NCBI RefSeq assembly: GCF_001509585.1
Contig: NZ_LNCI01000011.1
Location: forward strand, 97,477-161,476
Length of the DNA stretch: 64,000 nt
Reading direction: 5' to 3'
From: Tropicimonas marinistellae
GTDB taxonomy: Bacteria; Pseudomonadota; Alphaproteobacteria; Rhodobacterales; Rhodobacteraceae
Shown: positions 39,618 through 49,034 of the stretch, piece by piece
How positions within the stretch are numbered: the first letter of the stretch is position 1
Layout: the number at the start of each line of letters is the position of its first letter
Program-made: the position numbers and the translations under genes
The notes under the pieces: model-generated
Database searches by the model: none
The model's input: the letters and a program-made list of their open reading frames with translations, nothing else
Told to the model about the DNA's origin: nothing

Positions 39618-40220
39618 TTACACGGGCCGCGTGGCCTGCATGGACGGGCGCGCCGCGAACTGCATTTCCCACTTCGCCAGTGCATCGCGTCCGGTACGCC
39701 AGTCCCGCTCGCCGTGTCGGAAATCGAGATATCCCAGGGTGCAGCCCACGGCGATTTGTCCAATATCCAGTGGTCCGGCAAGGTGGCTCGTCCAACGATC
39801 CTCCAGCACGTCGAGCGCGCGCGCGATCTTAGCCCATTGCCCTTCCACCCAGAAGTCGTGGATCTTCTCTTCCGGTCGGCAGCGCCCTTCATAGACCATG
39901 AGCACTGCTGCATCCGCGATCCCATCGGCCAGCGCTTCCAGGGTTAGCACCTCCCATAGGCGCTTTTCCGGGTAAAGGGCCGCGCCGGCACGGGTATCCA
40001 GATACCGGCATATGACCCGGCTGTCGAAAAGCGCAGGCCCGTCGTCGCGCACCAAAGTCGGGATCTTTCCCAACGGATTCCAGAAGATCGGCATCGTGCC
40101 GCTGTCCAGCGGCGTGCCGGACGCCGGCACGATCTCCACATCATCGATCTGCCCCGTTTCCCGCAGGGTGACCAATACCTTGCGAACGAAGGGCGACGCA
40201 GGACTGTGGTAGAGTTGCAT
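39618..40220 (-). CDS. glutathione S-transferase family protein
   Basis: This 200-aa protein has the thioredoxin-like N-terminal domain (YHSPASPFVRKVLVTLRETG) with NPLGKIPTL and DSRVICRYLD, the glutathione-binding loop, then an all-helical C-terminal domain with LDIGQIAVGCTLGYLD. The ATG at 40220 is preferred: GGAGG lies 5 nt upstream, and the other start would be a GTG two codons earlier. The substrate is unknown. Confidence 0.9.
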   Translation of the reverse strand: MQLYHSPASPFVRKVLVTLRETGQIDDVEIVPASGTPLDSGTMPIFWNPLGKIPTLVRDDGPALFDSRVICRYLDTRAGAALYPEKRLWEVLTLEALADGIADAAVLMVYEGRCRPEEKIHDFWVEGQWAKIARALDVLEDRWTSHLAGPLDIGQIAVGCTLGYLDFRHGERDWRTGRDALAKWEMQFAARPSMQATRPV

Positions 40221-40372
40221 GTGCACCTCCGCTGTTTGCCCGTGCAGGATATGCCGGGCACCGGACGATGCGAAGCTAAAGATTGCGGGGCCGGCAAGGA
40301 TGCACCGGCCCCTTCCGGTCTGCAGCGACCCGGCGGCTAGCCCCTCAAATCACTGTCGGCCGGGTCAGTTAC

Positions 40373-40654
40373 TCATTCCATGGCTTGCAGAGTCACGTTG
40401 TAGACGTTTCCGTTCGACATCGTGATCTCCACGTCGGTCGGATCTGTCAGGCCGGCGGTGTCGATTGAATTCACGACCTCGCAGACGTCACGACCGAAAT
40501 TCTCTTCACCTGTGTTTTCCTTGATCATCATCGTCTGTTTCTCGTCGATGGTGACTTTCGCCATTTCGCATTCCACGGTCGTCATCATCTCGGCCGATGC
40601 GATCCCGGCGGGAATTACGAATGCGATAGCAAGGACTTTTTGTAAGCTGGTCAT
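40373..40654 (-). CDS. small periplasmic protein with two Cys
   Basis: This 93-aa precursor has a signal peptide (VLAIAFVIPAGIASA, cut before EMMTT) and a mature part of about 70 residues. It is rich in Thr, Glu and Met, with two Cys (VECEMAK and RDVCEVV) that could form one disulfide. GGGAGG precedes the ATG. It stands alone between GST and mtaB. No family is recognised. Confidence 0.7.
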   Translation of the reverse strand: MTSLQKVLAIAFVIPAGIASAEMMTTVECEMAKVTIDEKQTMMIKENTGEENFGRDVCEVVNSIDTAGLTDPTDVEITMSNGNVYNVTLQAME

Positions 40655-40817
40655 AATCTTTCCTCCCTAGAAAATGATGCGCGACTCACTCCGGTCCAAG
40701 TTCCGAAATGGGTGACGCGAACAGAGCATACTCCAATTGCGCCAAAAAATCCCTGTTGGGGTACCGCGATATACCACATTGGACGCTTCGAGCGCCGGAG
40801 GGGGCCTTGTAAGTCTG

Positions 40818-40839
40818 GCCGCCTGGCGTTTCAGGCGGT
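40818..40839 (-). terminator. hairpin at the end of mtaB
   Basis: GCCGCCTG and CAGGCGGT pair around a 6-nt loop. The stem overlaps the mtaB stop codon. There is no clear T tract, so its role as terminator is weak. Confidence 0.35.
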
Positions 40840-42105
40840 CAGGCTGGCGTCATCGTGCCCACGAATGGTTGCAACAACGATCTGACTCTCAGGTTGATCC
40901 GAACCAAATTCGACCTCGGTGAATTGTTCGGTCCGGCCCATTCTCGGGTTCTCCATCAGAATTCGATGAGTCCGCCCGACTTGCGAAGACAAATGACGGG
41001 TTATCTGGGACTGGCCGATTTCTCGGAGCCGTGCCGCGCGTTCTTTCACCGCGCCGCCATGAACCTGCGGCATCCGCGCGGCCGGCGTGCCCTGCCGCGC
41101 GCTGAATGGAAACACATGCAGCCAGGTCAGGTCACACTCACGTACCAGGTCGAGCGAGCGGCTGAACATGTCCTCCGTTTCGGTGGGAAAACCGGCGATG
41201 ATATCGGCACCGAAGGTCATGTCGGGGCGCAGACGCCGCGCTTCCGCGCAAAAGGCGATTGCGTCGTCGCGACTGTGCCGACGTTTCATGCGCTTGAGGA
41301 TCATGTCGTCCCCGGCCTGCAGCGACAGGTGCAGATGCGGCATCAGTCGCGGCTCGGTGGCTATGGCCTGCATCAGCGCCGCGTCGGCCTCGATCGAGTC
41401 GATGGATGAAATACGTAGGCGCGGCAGATCGGGCACCAGCTTGAGGATCCGCATCACCAGATCGCCCAACCTTGGTTCCGCCGGAAGGTCGGCCCCCCAG
41501 GACGTGAGATCGACGCCGGTCAGCACAACCTCATTGTAACCGCGCCCGACCAGCCGTTTGATCTGATCCACCACCACACCTGCGGGAACCGAACGCGAAT
41601 TGCCTCTCCCGAACGGGATGATGCAAAACGTACACCGGTGGTCACAACCGTTCTGCACCTGTACGTAGGCGCGCGAGCGTGTGCCGAAACCGTCGATCAA
41701 GTGTCCGGCCGTTTCCTGAACGGACATGATGTCGTCGACTTGCACTTTCTCCGTTTTGCCAACGAAATCCGGACCGGCCATGCGAGCCCAGGTCTCCGGT
41801 TGCATTTTTTCGGAATTGCCGATCACCTTGTCGACTTCCGACATGGCCGCAAATGTCTCGGGCTCGGTTTGGGCAGCACAGCCAGTGACGACGAGCGTTG
41901 CATCCGGATGCGCCCGACGGAGTCGGCGGATCTCCTGCCGGGCCTTACGAACGGCCTCTGCCGTCACCGCGCAGGTATTGACCACAACGGTCTGACCCAG
42001 CCCGGCGCGGGCAGTCATGTCCTTCATCGCCTCTGTCTCGTAGGCGTTCAGCCGGCAGCCCAGCGTGGCAAAAACCGGCGGCACATCCGCAGGCGACCCC
42101 GTCAT
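40831..42105 (-). CDS. mtaB: MtaB, tRNA t6A37 methylthiotransferase
   Basis: This 424-aa radical-SAM enzyme makes ms2t6A at position 37 of tRNAs that read ANN codons. The N-terminal domain has the Cys of [23 protein letters not shown] and [12 protein letters not shown], which bind one cluster. The radical-SAM triad is [15 protein letters not shown] near residue 155. A TRAM-like domain closes the protein. It overlaps dapF by 4 nt (ATGA), so the two are coupled. Its substrates include tRNA-Lys(UUU), which happens to be encoded just beyond dapF. Confidence 0.94.
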   Translation of the reverse strand: MTGSPADVPPVFATLGCRLNAYETEAMKDMTARAGLGQTVVVNTCAVTAEAVRKARQEIRRLRRAHPDATLVVTGCAAQTEPETFAAMSEVDKVIGNSEKMQPETWARMAGPDFVGKTEKVQVDDIMSVQETAGHLIDGFGTRSRAYVQVQNGCDHRCTFCIIPFGRGNSRSVPAGVVVDQIKRLVGRGYNEVVLTGVDLTSWGADLPAEPRLGDLVMRILKLVPDLPRLRISSIDSIEADAALMQAIATEPRLMPHLHLSLQAGDDMILKRMKRRHSRDDAIAFCAEARRLRPDMTFGADIIAGFPTETEDMFSRSLDLVRECDLTWLHVFPFSARQGTPAARMPQVHGGAVKERAARLREIGQSQITRHLSSQVGRTHRILMENPRMGRTEQFTEVEFGSDQPESQIVVATIRGHDDASLTA

Positions 42106-42908
42106 TCGGATGCCTCGCCAATGTAGTCGGGCGTCAGAACACCGTCGAAGACATGGGCTGTGGGACCGGTCATGTGCACACCGTCGTCACGCCAGTCGAT
42201 CTCAATCGAACCACCATCCAGGTCGATCCGGACGCTTCGCCCTGCAAGCCCCCGGCGCGCCGCGGCAACCGCCGTCGCACAAGAGGAGGATCCCGACGCC
42301 AACGTGATCCCGGTGCCCCGTTCCCAAACCCGCATCCGCAGATGATCCGGGCCGACCACGTGGGCAACTTGCACATTGGTGCGTTCGGGAAAGAGTGGAT
42401 GGGTTTCGTGGGCCGGGCCAAAGCGCTCCAGGTCCACCGCATCGGCATCCTCTACGAAAAAGGTGCAATGCGGATTTCCCATGCCAGTGGCCGTCGGAGA
42501 CCCAGGTATGGGCAGTTCCAGCGTATCCATCCGGTGCGCCAGCGGCACCTCTTCCCAACCGGTCATCGGTGCGCCCATATTCACGCGTGTTCGACCGCCG
42601 CCTGCATCCACGCAGTCGAGTAGCCCGCGCTCTGTGCGGAGCGATACGCGCGTCCGACCGGAGCCCGCCATCAGGTACCGCGCCACGCACCGCGTTGCGT
42701 TGCCACAGGTTGCCGAGACAGTTCCATCGGCATTGAAAAAGACAAGCCGCGCATCCGCCTCGTTATCCTTCTCGATCACCGCAAGCTGGTCAAACCCAAC
42801 ACCGCGGTGCCGGTCGCCGATGCGCCGGACCAGCGCTGCATCGGGCATACGCCCGCCAGCCCGTTGGTCAATGACCACGAAGTCGTTACCAAGCCCATGC
42901 ATCTTCAT
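42102..42908 (-). CDS. dapF: diaminopimelate epimerase
   Basis: This enzyme of about 268 aa converts LL- to meso-diaminopimelate for lysine and peptidoglycan. The two catalytic Cys are in CGNATRC (first) and [13 protein letters not shown] (second). The start [14 protein letters not shown] matches the family; a start at 42944 would add 12 residues. Neither has a strong ribosome site. It is upstream of mtaB and overlaps it by 4 nt. Confidence 0.95.
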   Translation of the reverse strand: MKMHGLGNDFVVIDQRAGGRMPDAALVRRIGDRHRGVGFDQLAVIEKDNEADARLVFFNADGTVSATCGNATRCVARYLMAGSGRTRVSLRTERGLLDCVDAGGGRTRVNMGAPMTGWEEVPLAHRMDTLELPIPGSPTATGMGNPHCTFFVEDADAVDLERFGPAHETHPLFPERTNVQVAHVVGPDHLRMRVWERGTGITLASGSSSCATAVAAARRGLAGRSVRIDLDGGSIEIDWRDDGVHMTGPTAHVFDGVLTPDYIGEASE

Positions 42909-43001
42909 GAATCGCAGGGCGCCGCAGGAAGACAAATCTCGCATCGTGAAGGCGATATACGCAGGTTCTCAACGGTTTTGAAGTGCGCGCAACTTTTCTT
43001 C

Positions 43002-43030
43002 TTGACCCCACCGGCGAGGTCTCCTAATCA
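43002..43030 (+). promoter_or_regulatory. promoter of tRNA-Lys
   Basis: TTGACC is followed after exactly 17 nt by TAATCA, ending 13 nt before the tRNA. This is close to the sigma-70 consensus and fits transcription start a few bases before the tRNA. Confidence 0.65.
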
Positions 43031-43043
43031 GCGGTCCTCGGAT

Positions 43044-43119
43044 GGGCCGTTAGCTCAGTTGGTAGAGCAACTGACTTTTAATCAGTGGGTCACAGGTTCG
43101 AATCCTGTACGGCTCACCA
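43044..43119 (+). tRNA. tRNA-Lys (anticodon UUU)
   Basis: This 76-nt cloverleaf has acceptor arm GGGCCGT pairing with ACGGCTC, D-loop TAGCTCAGTTGGTAGAGCA, anticodon arm ACTGA/TCAGT with TTT at 43077-43079, T-arm ACAGGTTCGAATCCTGT and an encoded CCA. It is the left border of the island: the recombinase gene on the other strand ends inside it, at 43082. Confidence 0.97.
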
Positions 43120-44641
43120 TCCCAGAACCTCGCCCTGAGAGGTCGCTTAGGACTTTGAAGGGAAAGGCTACTTCAGGGGTTCTAACGCCTCTATGTCGCG
43201 AGTACCGCAACGGCTTCGCAAATGCGAGGCGCAGTATAGTCCGTCGCATTGCTAGGTCGCCTTTTGTATAAATATCCCAAGGATTTGCCAAAAGATTGAG
43301 GGCGAGTTCTAACCCATCGTTGCGCGGGCGATCATTGAGTCGTTTCTTGGTGAGTTGCTCATCCAGAAGGGCTATCTCACGTTGAAGCTTGGAGATCCGC
43401 TCCTCGTACGCTTTGACCACCGTCTCATTCGAAGTTTCCACAACTCTCGCCAAGAGTGTGTCAACAGCACTCCCGGCCGCTGCACGCTTCGATTTCAATG
43501 CCTTTGTATCCCTTGCGTGCTGTGCATCCCGGTCTTTCCACGCCTTTTTGATCATCTTTCTGACCACACCCGAGATGTCTGCGCAAACACCGACAGTTTT
43601 GAGAGTATGTTCGAACTCCTTTTCGAGCTTCGCTCGCGCAACAGACTTCCCGTAGCTATCACAGTCGGTATTCCTGCAGTGATAATAAGGATACTTCTTG
43701 CCAGTCTTGCTTCGCGCCCAACACGCCGTAAGCGCAACACCGCAATCGTCACACAGTACGAATCCCCGTAGAGGGAAATCTGCACTAATGTCCTTTCTAC
43801 GTTGGGCATATCGCCGTTCCCCTAGGCGCGATTGAATTCGCTCGAACTCTTCAAGAGAAATCAATGCTTCATGGTTTCCCTTACGAATGGGGATGTTCCA
43901 ATTGGGTACCTCCAGATAACCCGCATAGAGTACCCTCGACAGGATATCTTTGATCTGCTGTGGTCGAACTTTTCCATCCTTGTATTTGGGAAAATCCGAC
44001 CGAGCTTCGAGGAACCTGCCTACCTCAGCCTGAGTGTCAAACCGCCCTGTGGAGTAACCCTGAAGAGCTTCTTGAACCACCGAGGCAGCAGGTTCGTCTC
44101 GGACTAGGACCTTCCCGAAACCGCGCCGCCGCTCATACCTGTAGCCTACCGGCGCACGAAAGGGCCAATAACCGTTTAGAACTCTTGCTCGCATCCTGTC
44201 GTGAACTTGCTCACCGTTCTTCTGACGGTGATGCTGCGACATCGATGCTAACAAGTTTTCCAAGAGAACCGAGCTGGAGTCCTCACCAAACTGATGATTG
44301 GGACTTTGCAAGACGCCACCGGCGTTTCTGATGTCCAACCTGAACTTCAAATGAACAAACATGTCTCGTGCAAGCCGAGATATGTCGTCGATTATCACTA
44401 TCCTCTTTTTCCCTTTCTTCAGAAACGTCAACATCTCCTTCATTCCGGGGCGCTCCCATGCCCCGCCTGAAATTGTGTCCGAAAATACTTGCACCACGAC
44501 CCAGCCATTTCGTTCTGCATACTCTCGACATCTGGTTTCCTGACTCTTTAGACCGTGTCCTTCCGTAACTTGCTTCTGAGATGAGACACGCAGGTAGATA
44601 GTTGCTTCTGTGATGGAACTGTCCGGTTCGTCTTTTGTCAT
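43082..44641 (-). CDS. large serine recombinase (site-specific integrase)
   Basis: This 519-aa recombinase has the resolvase domain with catalytic Ser 20 in YLRVSSQ and the DDISRLARDMF motif. The 'recombinase' domain follows (RAPVGYRYERRRGFGKV), then a zinc ribbon (CDDCGVALTACW ... YYHCRNTDC) and a coiled coil near residues 390-450. It is the integrase of the island. Its last residues (SRTGFEPVTH) are the reverse complement of the tRNA-Lys 3' half, so its stop codon lies inside the tRNA. A strong GGAGGAGG site precedes the start. Confidence 0.93.
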   Translation of the reverse strand: MTKDEPDSSITEATIYLRVSSQKQVTEGHGLKSQETRCREYAERNGWVVVQVFSDTISGGAWERPGMKEMLTFLKKGKKRIVIIDDISRLARDMFVHLKFRLDIRNAGGVLQSPNHQFGEDSSSVLLENLLASMSQHHRQKNGEQVHDRMRARVLNGYWPFRAPVGYRYERRRGFGKVLVRDEPAASVVQEALQGYSTGRFDTQAEVGRFLEARSDFPKYKDGKVRPQQIKDILSRVLYAGYLEVPNWNIPIRKGNHEALISLEEFERIQSRLGERRYAQRRKDISADFPLRGFVLCDDCGVALTACWARSKTGKKYPYYHCRNTDCDSYGKSVARAKLEKEFEHTLKTVGVCADISGVVRKMIKKAWKDRDAQHARDTKALKSKRAAAGSAVDTLLARVVETSNETVVKAYEERISKLQREIALLDEQLTKKRLNDRPRNDGLELALNLLANPWDIYTKGDLAMRRTILRLAFAKPLRYSRHRGVRTPEVAFPFKVLSDLSGRGSGMVSRTGFEPVTH

Positions 44642-44681
44642 CTCCTCCTCCGATAATCATGCTTCCACGTAGATCGTTCAC

Positions 44682-44888
44682 TCAACGACATCGCTCATCG
44701 ACCAGAGCGCGAATTATCCCCCAGAGCATGACAACTCGCTCATGTGAGATAGTCCGAAGCGTCGGTTCAGTACCGGCCAACTCGGAAAGAAACTTCTCAT
44801 CATCAGAGGAGAAATTGCGGGGAGCGTCTTGGAGTTGAACTAGGTCACACCCCGACGCCAACTTGCTTTCCTTGGCCGCTCTCGTCAT
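44682..44888 (-). CDS. small protein upstream of the recombinase
   Basis: This 68-aa ORF lies 40 nt before the recombinase gene, in the same direction, with GAAGG upstream of its ATG. It is mixed-charge, with no membrane segment or signal. The sequence around FLSELAGTEPTLRTISHERV reads like a compact helical protein. It could be an excision or regulatory partner of the recombinase, but no family is recognised. Confidence 0.4.
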   Translation of the reverse strand: MTRAAKESKLASGCDLVQLQDAPRNFSSDDEKFLSELAGTEPTLRTISHERVVMLWGIIRALVDERCR

Positions 44889-45433
44889 GACGCGCGCCTT
44901 CAGTTGGACTTGAGAATAGTGAGTTCAAAGATAGTCCTTCATTATTGACTCGCTCAGATTGAAATGCAATAATTTACTTATTTATCAGTATGTTGCGCTG
45001 ACGTCGGGATGATGTGGTCACTCAATGTGACAGCCGGAAGTCAGCGCACCGCACGATGCAATACGAGCGCTGACTGTGAAACGCAAAATGACGCGGTGCG
45101 CGAAATGTTGATGACAACTTCCGGTGCTCAGAACGCGAAACAAGTCCAAAGCGATTCGTTTGCTCATGGGAGCTGACCGTTTGGGACACCCTCAGCCTAG
45201 GATCACGGACAGGCCACGTCCGAACCTGCTTAATGGCGGTGGGTTTTCAAACAGCAACCCTCGTCCTCGGCAAGCCTCTAACCAGGGCAATACGACAAAC
45301 TTGGTAGCTGTGGAATTCTGTCCGATGAAGCAGCACCAGTGCCCAAACATAGTGCATCAATCGTTCTTCTAAGCATTGCAGTTCAGGACGCCACTACCTA
45401 GTATCGGGCCGAAGTCCAAATGGTTGTGTTGAA
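44889..45433. other. non-coding region between divergent island genes
   Basis: This 545-nt stretch has an A+T-rich part at 44930-44995 that should hold promoters for both directions. A plus-strand ORF at 45124-45372 has no ribosome site and poor codon use, so it is not called. No tRNA or palindromic array is seen. Confidence 0.4.
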
Positions 45434-46279
45434 ATGGAAATTCGGCGACCCACTCTTGGGAGTGTGACCCAAGGAACCTTGTTCAACTGCGCGAAAGCAG
45501 ACCGATACAAAGGTAAACGCGTATACGGTTTGGCAATCACCGCGAGATGTGATGTTGCTAACGACAAGTATCCTGTTCTCAACTATCTACCGGTAGTGTC
45601 TCTACTAGATTGGATGCATTGCGACGGTATCGAGATCCTACTTTCAAATGCGCAGAAGAACGCACATTCTCAATTTTTAAACATCCTCAAGCAAGCCGGC
45701 ATCGCATCAAGCGTGCTTGACGCTGTAGACCGTCAGACCTTGGTCGCAGCGTACTTTGATGCAGAGGATGCACCTAAAGCGCTAACTAAACAATCTAAGA
45801 AAGCGCACGAGGTTGCCGACCTTCTGGACCATCTCTATTCAATTAGCACTGCTTGTGAAGTTGACCGAAACTGGCTGCTGGAGCGATACTCAAAAGAGGC
45901 GTCCTCACTCGTGAAGGACTTGGTTCAAAACAAGGTCCTGAGTTTTTACTACCTTCCCAGTGTAACAGACGAAAACGAACGGGATGGCTTTGTCGTTTTG
46001 CTTCGAGAAAGCGCCTTTCTACCGAGGAAAATCGCAAAGCAATTGGCTGTAGGTTTACCGAAACCGATTGGCGAAGATCCAGACCTACAATCCCAACTAT
46101 CATTTGCGCATGAGGATTTCGCAATGCCAATTGGGCAGATCCCATCACCGCACATTGAGCATCTTATTCAAACCTTCTCCTACATGTTTGGTAGGATTGG
46201 GTTGGAAGACTACACCGAAGATTTCGTGGCAGATGTCTGCGGTCAAAGTTTCTGCCGAGCAGAGGAACCCACAGAATGA
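45434..46279 (+). CDS. unknown protein paired with UvrD-like helicase
   Basis: This 281-aa protein has no recognised family. Its N-terminus has the pattern GSVTQGTLFNCAKA then AITARCDVANDKYPVLNYLP, a possible small beta-barrel with a conserved-looking Cys-Asp. The middle is helical and Lys/Glu-rich and the C-terminus is acidic. It has no signal or membrane segment. It overlaps the helicase gene by 4 nt (ATGA), so the two are surely made together. The ATG has only a weak ribosome site. Confidence 0.75.
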   Translation: MEIRRPTLGSVTQGTLFNCAKADRYKGKRVYGLAITARCDVANDKYPVLNYLPVVSLLDWMHCDGIEILLSNAQKNAHSQFLNILKQAGIASSVLDAVDRQTLVAAYFDAEDAPKALTKQSKKAHEVADLLDHLYSISTACEVDRNWLLERYSKEASSLVKDLVQNKVLSFYYLPSVTDENERDGFVVLLRESAFLPRKIAKQLAVGLPKPIGEDPDLQSQLSFAHEDFAMPIGQIPSPHIEHLIQTFSYMFGRIGLEDYTEDFVADVCGQSFCRAEEPTE

Positions 46280-48576
46280 AATACGTGGTTTTTGAGGAAG
46301 GAGCTATAGATGAGTTCGTTTCGAATCGGTTTTTTCAATCGATTGAGTTCGATCTTGCTCAGGCATTTATGGAGCTTGTTTCTGGCGGGGTGTCGAAAGT
46401 AAACTTTCCGCCTGAGATCATTACAGTACCTTTGGATGGTGGAGTTGCCTTTACAAGAGCTAACGCGACAAGGAAATCCCATTTCTTCGTAATAGACCTA
46501 GAGCAGTCCCGCATCTTGGAAAAGATTGATGAGGGAGAAACGATATTTGTAATTCAGAAATGCTTACGGTTTGCAAAAAAACTGTGGCAGAACATGTCTC
46601 TGAATTATTCGGAACGCGTTATCCCTCAGAGCAGCAAGGCAATATTATTTCCCTTTCCATACAAGCCAAGGCCATACAGGGTTGTCATTGAGCAGTCTCC
46701 TTGGGCTGAGAGATTGAGAAAACGTGAGTACACCGGGAAGTTCATGCTAATTTATAAAACCGGTTACGATCAAGGGAACGCAAACGCGGAGGTTGCAGGA
46801 CTAACAAACTTCAAGAAAGCCTTCGAGCAGGTGGACAAGATTTTTGCAGCATCGAAGGCAACTGAAGCGGCAAAGGGTCCAAGAGAAGGACAAGGCGTCG
46901 TTCAAGTGTCCGAACTTGGCAACGAACTCCCGGTTAATGGAACGTCAATTTTCCAGTCATTTGATGATTGGATGATGCTACTCACAACGGTTCAGCAAAA
47001 CTTCATAAACGCGGAGATCTCGGGGGCGCATAGGATCGAAGGTGCCGCTGGAACGGGAAAAACCCTATGCTTGATGTTGAAGGCCATATCGCTTCTCAGG
47101 GCATCAGAGGAAAGCAACGGATCGAAGCACGTGGTCTTCGTCACTCACAGTGAGGCAACAAGGCGAGCCATCTCCGAGTTCCTGCTAGTATTGGACCCAG
47201 ATAATTTCTCTGACCGTGATCGACTACTTGAGAAGAACTCTCTCAAAGTCTGCACGCTTAGTGCTCTTTGCGCGGAACAATTGGCTCAGCATATCAGCGA
47301 GTCCGAATTCATTGACAAGGATGCACTTGAGTCGAAGGAGACTCAGCTTCTATATGTCAATGAGGCTTTCACGGAGGCAATGATTGAGGACTACCCCTCG
47401 CATGAAAGATTTCTATCAACCGAGTTGAAAGAATTTTTGACTTCTAATGACTATTGGTCAACCACGGAGATGCTTCAACACGAAATTAGCGTTATGATTA
47501 AAGGTAGGGCGTCTGAAGACATTGACATTTACAAAAAGGCACCGCCACTTAAATATGGGTTGCCAATTCAGGGAGATCCGGACAAGGGGTTTCTTTTTAC
47601 TGTGTTTCGGAAGTATCAAGAGAAGCTCGGCGCTGTTTCCCAGTTTGATACAGACGACGTTGTCCTAACCGCAATTGGTCAACTAGACACGCCTGTCTGG
47701 AGACGCCGTCGAGCAAAGGACGGCTATGATGCTGTGTTTATAGACGAAACGCATCTCTTCAATATCAATGAACTCCACATCTTCCACTATTTCACAAAAA
47801 GCGACACGAGTTTTCCAATTGTGTATTCTGTTGATAGAGCGCAAGCCGTTGGGGATCACGGCTGGACTAATCAAGACATTAGTGAAACGCTTGTCGCTGG
47901 CACCGATGGAGAGAACAATATCAAACTTCAGACGGTATTCCGATCTGCCCCACAGATTGTCGACTTAGCGTTTTCAATTGTGTCATCTGGCGCGACGCTG
48001 TTCACGAACTTCGATAATCCGCTTGAAGCGACTCGTTCAAGCTTCACAGAAAATGATGAGCGGAAGGCGACCCAACCTTCTTACATTTCCTTCCCCAATG
48101 ATCAGGCAATGGTCGAAGGCGCTTTCGAACGGGCTGAGTTGATGCAAGCGGAAATGCAGTGCCGTAAGGGGAATGTTCTAATCGTAGCATTTGATAAGGA
48201 CGTCTTGGAGTGTCTGGAAAAATTCGCAACCGAAAGGAACAAACCCCACTGCGTGCTAAAGAAGCGTGGTGATGTAGAAGCTGTTTCTGCTGCAGAGGCG
48301 TCAGGACAGTTCGTGATTGGCCATGCCGATTTTGTCGGTGGTTTGGAGTTCCATGGAGTAGTTGGCGTCGGTGTTGACAAAGGCAGGCTCCCTCCAAGCA
48401 AAGCCTTGGGCAACGATAGCAGTAAGCATTTCTTGTCGTATGCGTCTCACAACCGGCTCTACGTTGCCGTCAGTCGAGCAAGGTACAGAGTTGAACTACT
48501 GGGCGATCAGTCGAGAGGACCTAGCGAGTTGGTACAACCCGCCATTGAATCCCAGCTTCTTTTACATCAGCGCTAA
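46276..48576 (+). CDS. divergent UvrD/Rep-like superfamily 1 helicase
   Basis: This 766-aa protein has an unassigned N-terminal domain (1-230) followed by an SF1 helicase core. Motif I is GAAGTGKT near residue 256, motif II is FIDETH near 490 (DETH rather than DExQ), motif III is YSVDRAQAVGDHGW, motif IV is VFRSAPQIVDL, motif V includes FVGGLEFHGVVGVGVD and motif VI is RLYVAVSRAR near 726. AGAGGA precedes the start. Helicases of this type paired with a small protein occur in antiphage systems. No nuclease motif is seen here. Confidence 0.85.
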   Translation: MKYVVFEEGAIDEFVSNRFFQSIEFDLAQAFMELVSGGVSKVNFPPEIITVPLDGGVAFTRANATRKSHFFVIDLEQSRILEKIDEGETIFVIQKCLRFAKKLWQNMSLNYSERVIPQSSKAILFPFPYKPRPYRVVIEQSPWAERLRKREYTGKFMLIYKTGYDQGNANAEVAGLTNFKKAFEQVDKIFAASKATEAAKGPREGQGVVQVSELGNELPVNGTSIFQSFDDWMMLLTTVQQNFINAEISGAHRIEGAAGTGKTLCLMLKAISLLRASEESNGSKHVVFVTHSEATRRAISEFLLVLDPDNFSDRDRLLEKNSLKVCTLSALCAEQLAQHISESEFIDKDALESKETQLLYVNEAFTEAMIEDYPSHERFLSTELKEFLTSNDYWSTTEMLQHEISVMIKGRASEDIDIYKKAPPLKYGLPIQGDPDKGFLFTVFRKYQEKLGAVSQFDTDDVVLTAIGQLDTPVWRRRRAKDGYDAVFIDETHLFNINELHIFHYFTKSDTSFPIVYSVDRAQAVGDHGWTNQDISETLVAGTDGENNIKLQTVFRSAPQIVDLAFSIVSSGATLFTNFDNPLEATRSSFTENDERKATQPSYISFPNDQAMVEGAFERAELMQAEMQCRKGNVLIVAFDKDVLECLEKFATERNKPHCVLKKRGDVEAVSAAEASGQFVIGHADFVGGLEFHGVVGVGVDKGRLPPSKALGNDSSKHFLSYASHNRLYVAVSRARYRVELLGDQSRGPSELVQPAIESQLLLHQR

Positions 48577-48702
48577 GTGTCTTCCTCAGCATAGGAGGAC
48601 AAAGTGGGATCGATCGTCCAATTGAACTGCCGATTTCATTACTCGCGTTGATCTACGAGTAAGCGGAGAGCACGTTCCCACTTGGAAAGCTCACAAACTA
48701 AC

Positions 48703-48734
48703 GAGTTCGAACTATCTACTGTTAGGTTCACCAT
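48703..48734. repeat. candidate right attachment site of the island
   Basis: GTTCGAA (48705-48711) and ACTGTTAGGTTCACCAT (48718-48734) resemble the tRNA-Lys 3' end, which has GTTCGAA and CCTGTACGGCTCACCAT, with 13 of 17 matching in the second part and a small insertion between. Serine recombinases use short cores, so imperfect repeats are possible, but chance similarity is not excluded. Confidence 0.3.
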
Positions 48735-48749
48735 TCGAATCAAGGACTT

Positions 48750-48781
48750 AGCCGGAAACGGCTGAGCCCTTTGGTTTTTCT
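48750..48781 (+). terminator. possible terminator after the helicase unit
   Basis: AGCCG and CGGCT pair around a GAAA tetraloop, followed 10 nt later by GGTTTTTC. The stem is short and it lies 170 nt after the helicase stop. Confidence 0.35.
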
Positions 48782-49034
48782 GGCTCGCGCGCGAATGACC
48801 TCGCAACGGTCCTACGATCGTACGGCCCTGCCCGATTGCGACGAGATAAGAGACCGGTGGGTTCCGGCTATCGTGATTTCGACTAGCCGCTCTCCCGGCA
48901 AATAATGCGCACGGTTTCTCCATGCAGGCTTTCCAGCAAGTCACTAAACCGACTTGTGCATCCGAGGTCCACCTGACCTGCGCAACTGGCCCGGGTGCGC
49001 TCTCTCATCGGGTGATCGGGGATCAGTCGCCGAG

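Larger units (their letters stand above)
43044..48734. mobile_element. tRNA-Lys island with serine recombinase and helicase unit
   Basis: The genes from 43.1 to 48.6 kb have visibly lower G+C than the flanks (one counted line 53%, another 43%) and different codon use. They start with a large serine recombinase at tRNA-Lys and end near a degenerate copy of the tRNA 3' end at about 48703-48734. Content: recombinase, one small ORF, one unknown protein and one helicase. No phage structural, plasmid or conjugation gene is present. The right border is not certain. Confidence 0.6.
48577..49034. other. right border region of the island, no gene
   Basis: This 458-nt region goes from lower-G+C island DNA to higher-G+C chromosome. 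It holds a degenerate copy of the tRNA-Lys 3' end (48703-48734) and a small hairpin (AGCCG, GAAA loop, CGGCT at 48750-48763) followed by a T-rich stretch. No protein-coding gene is supported. Confidence 0.4.

Noticed and set aside
45124..45372. Plus-strand ORF in the island intergenic region
   Set aside because: There is no ribosome site, the codon use is poor, and no protein pattern is seen.
45434..48576. Assignment of the helicase pair to Gabija
   Set aside because: Gabija needs an OLD-family nuclease (GajA). The 281-aa partner has no ATPase or TOPRIM motif.
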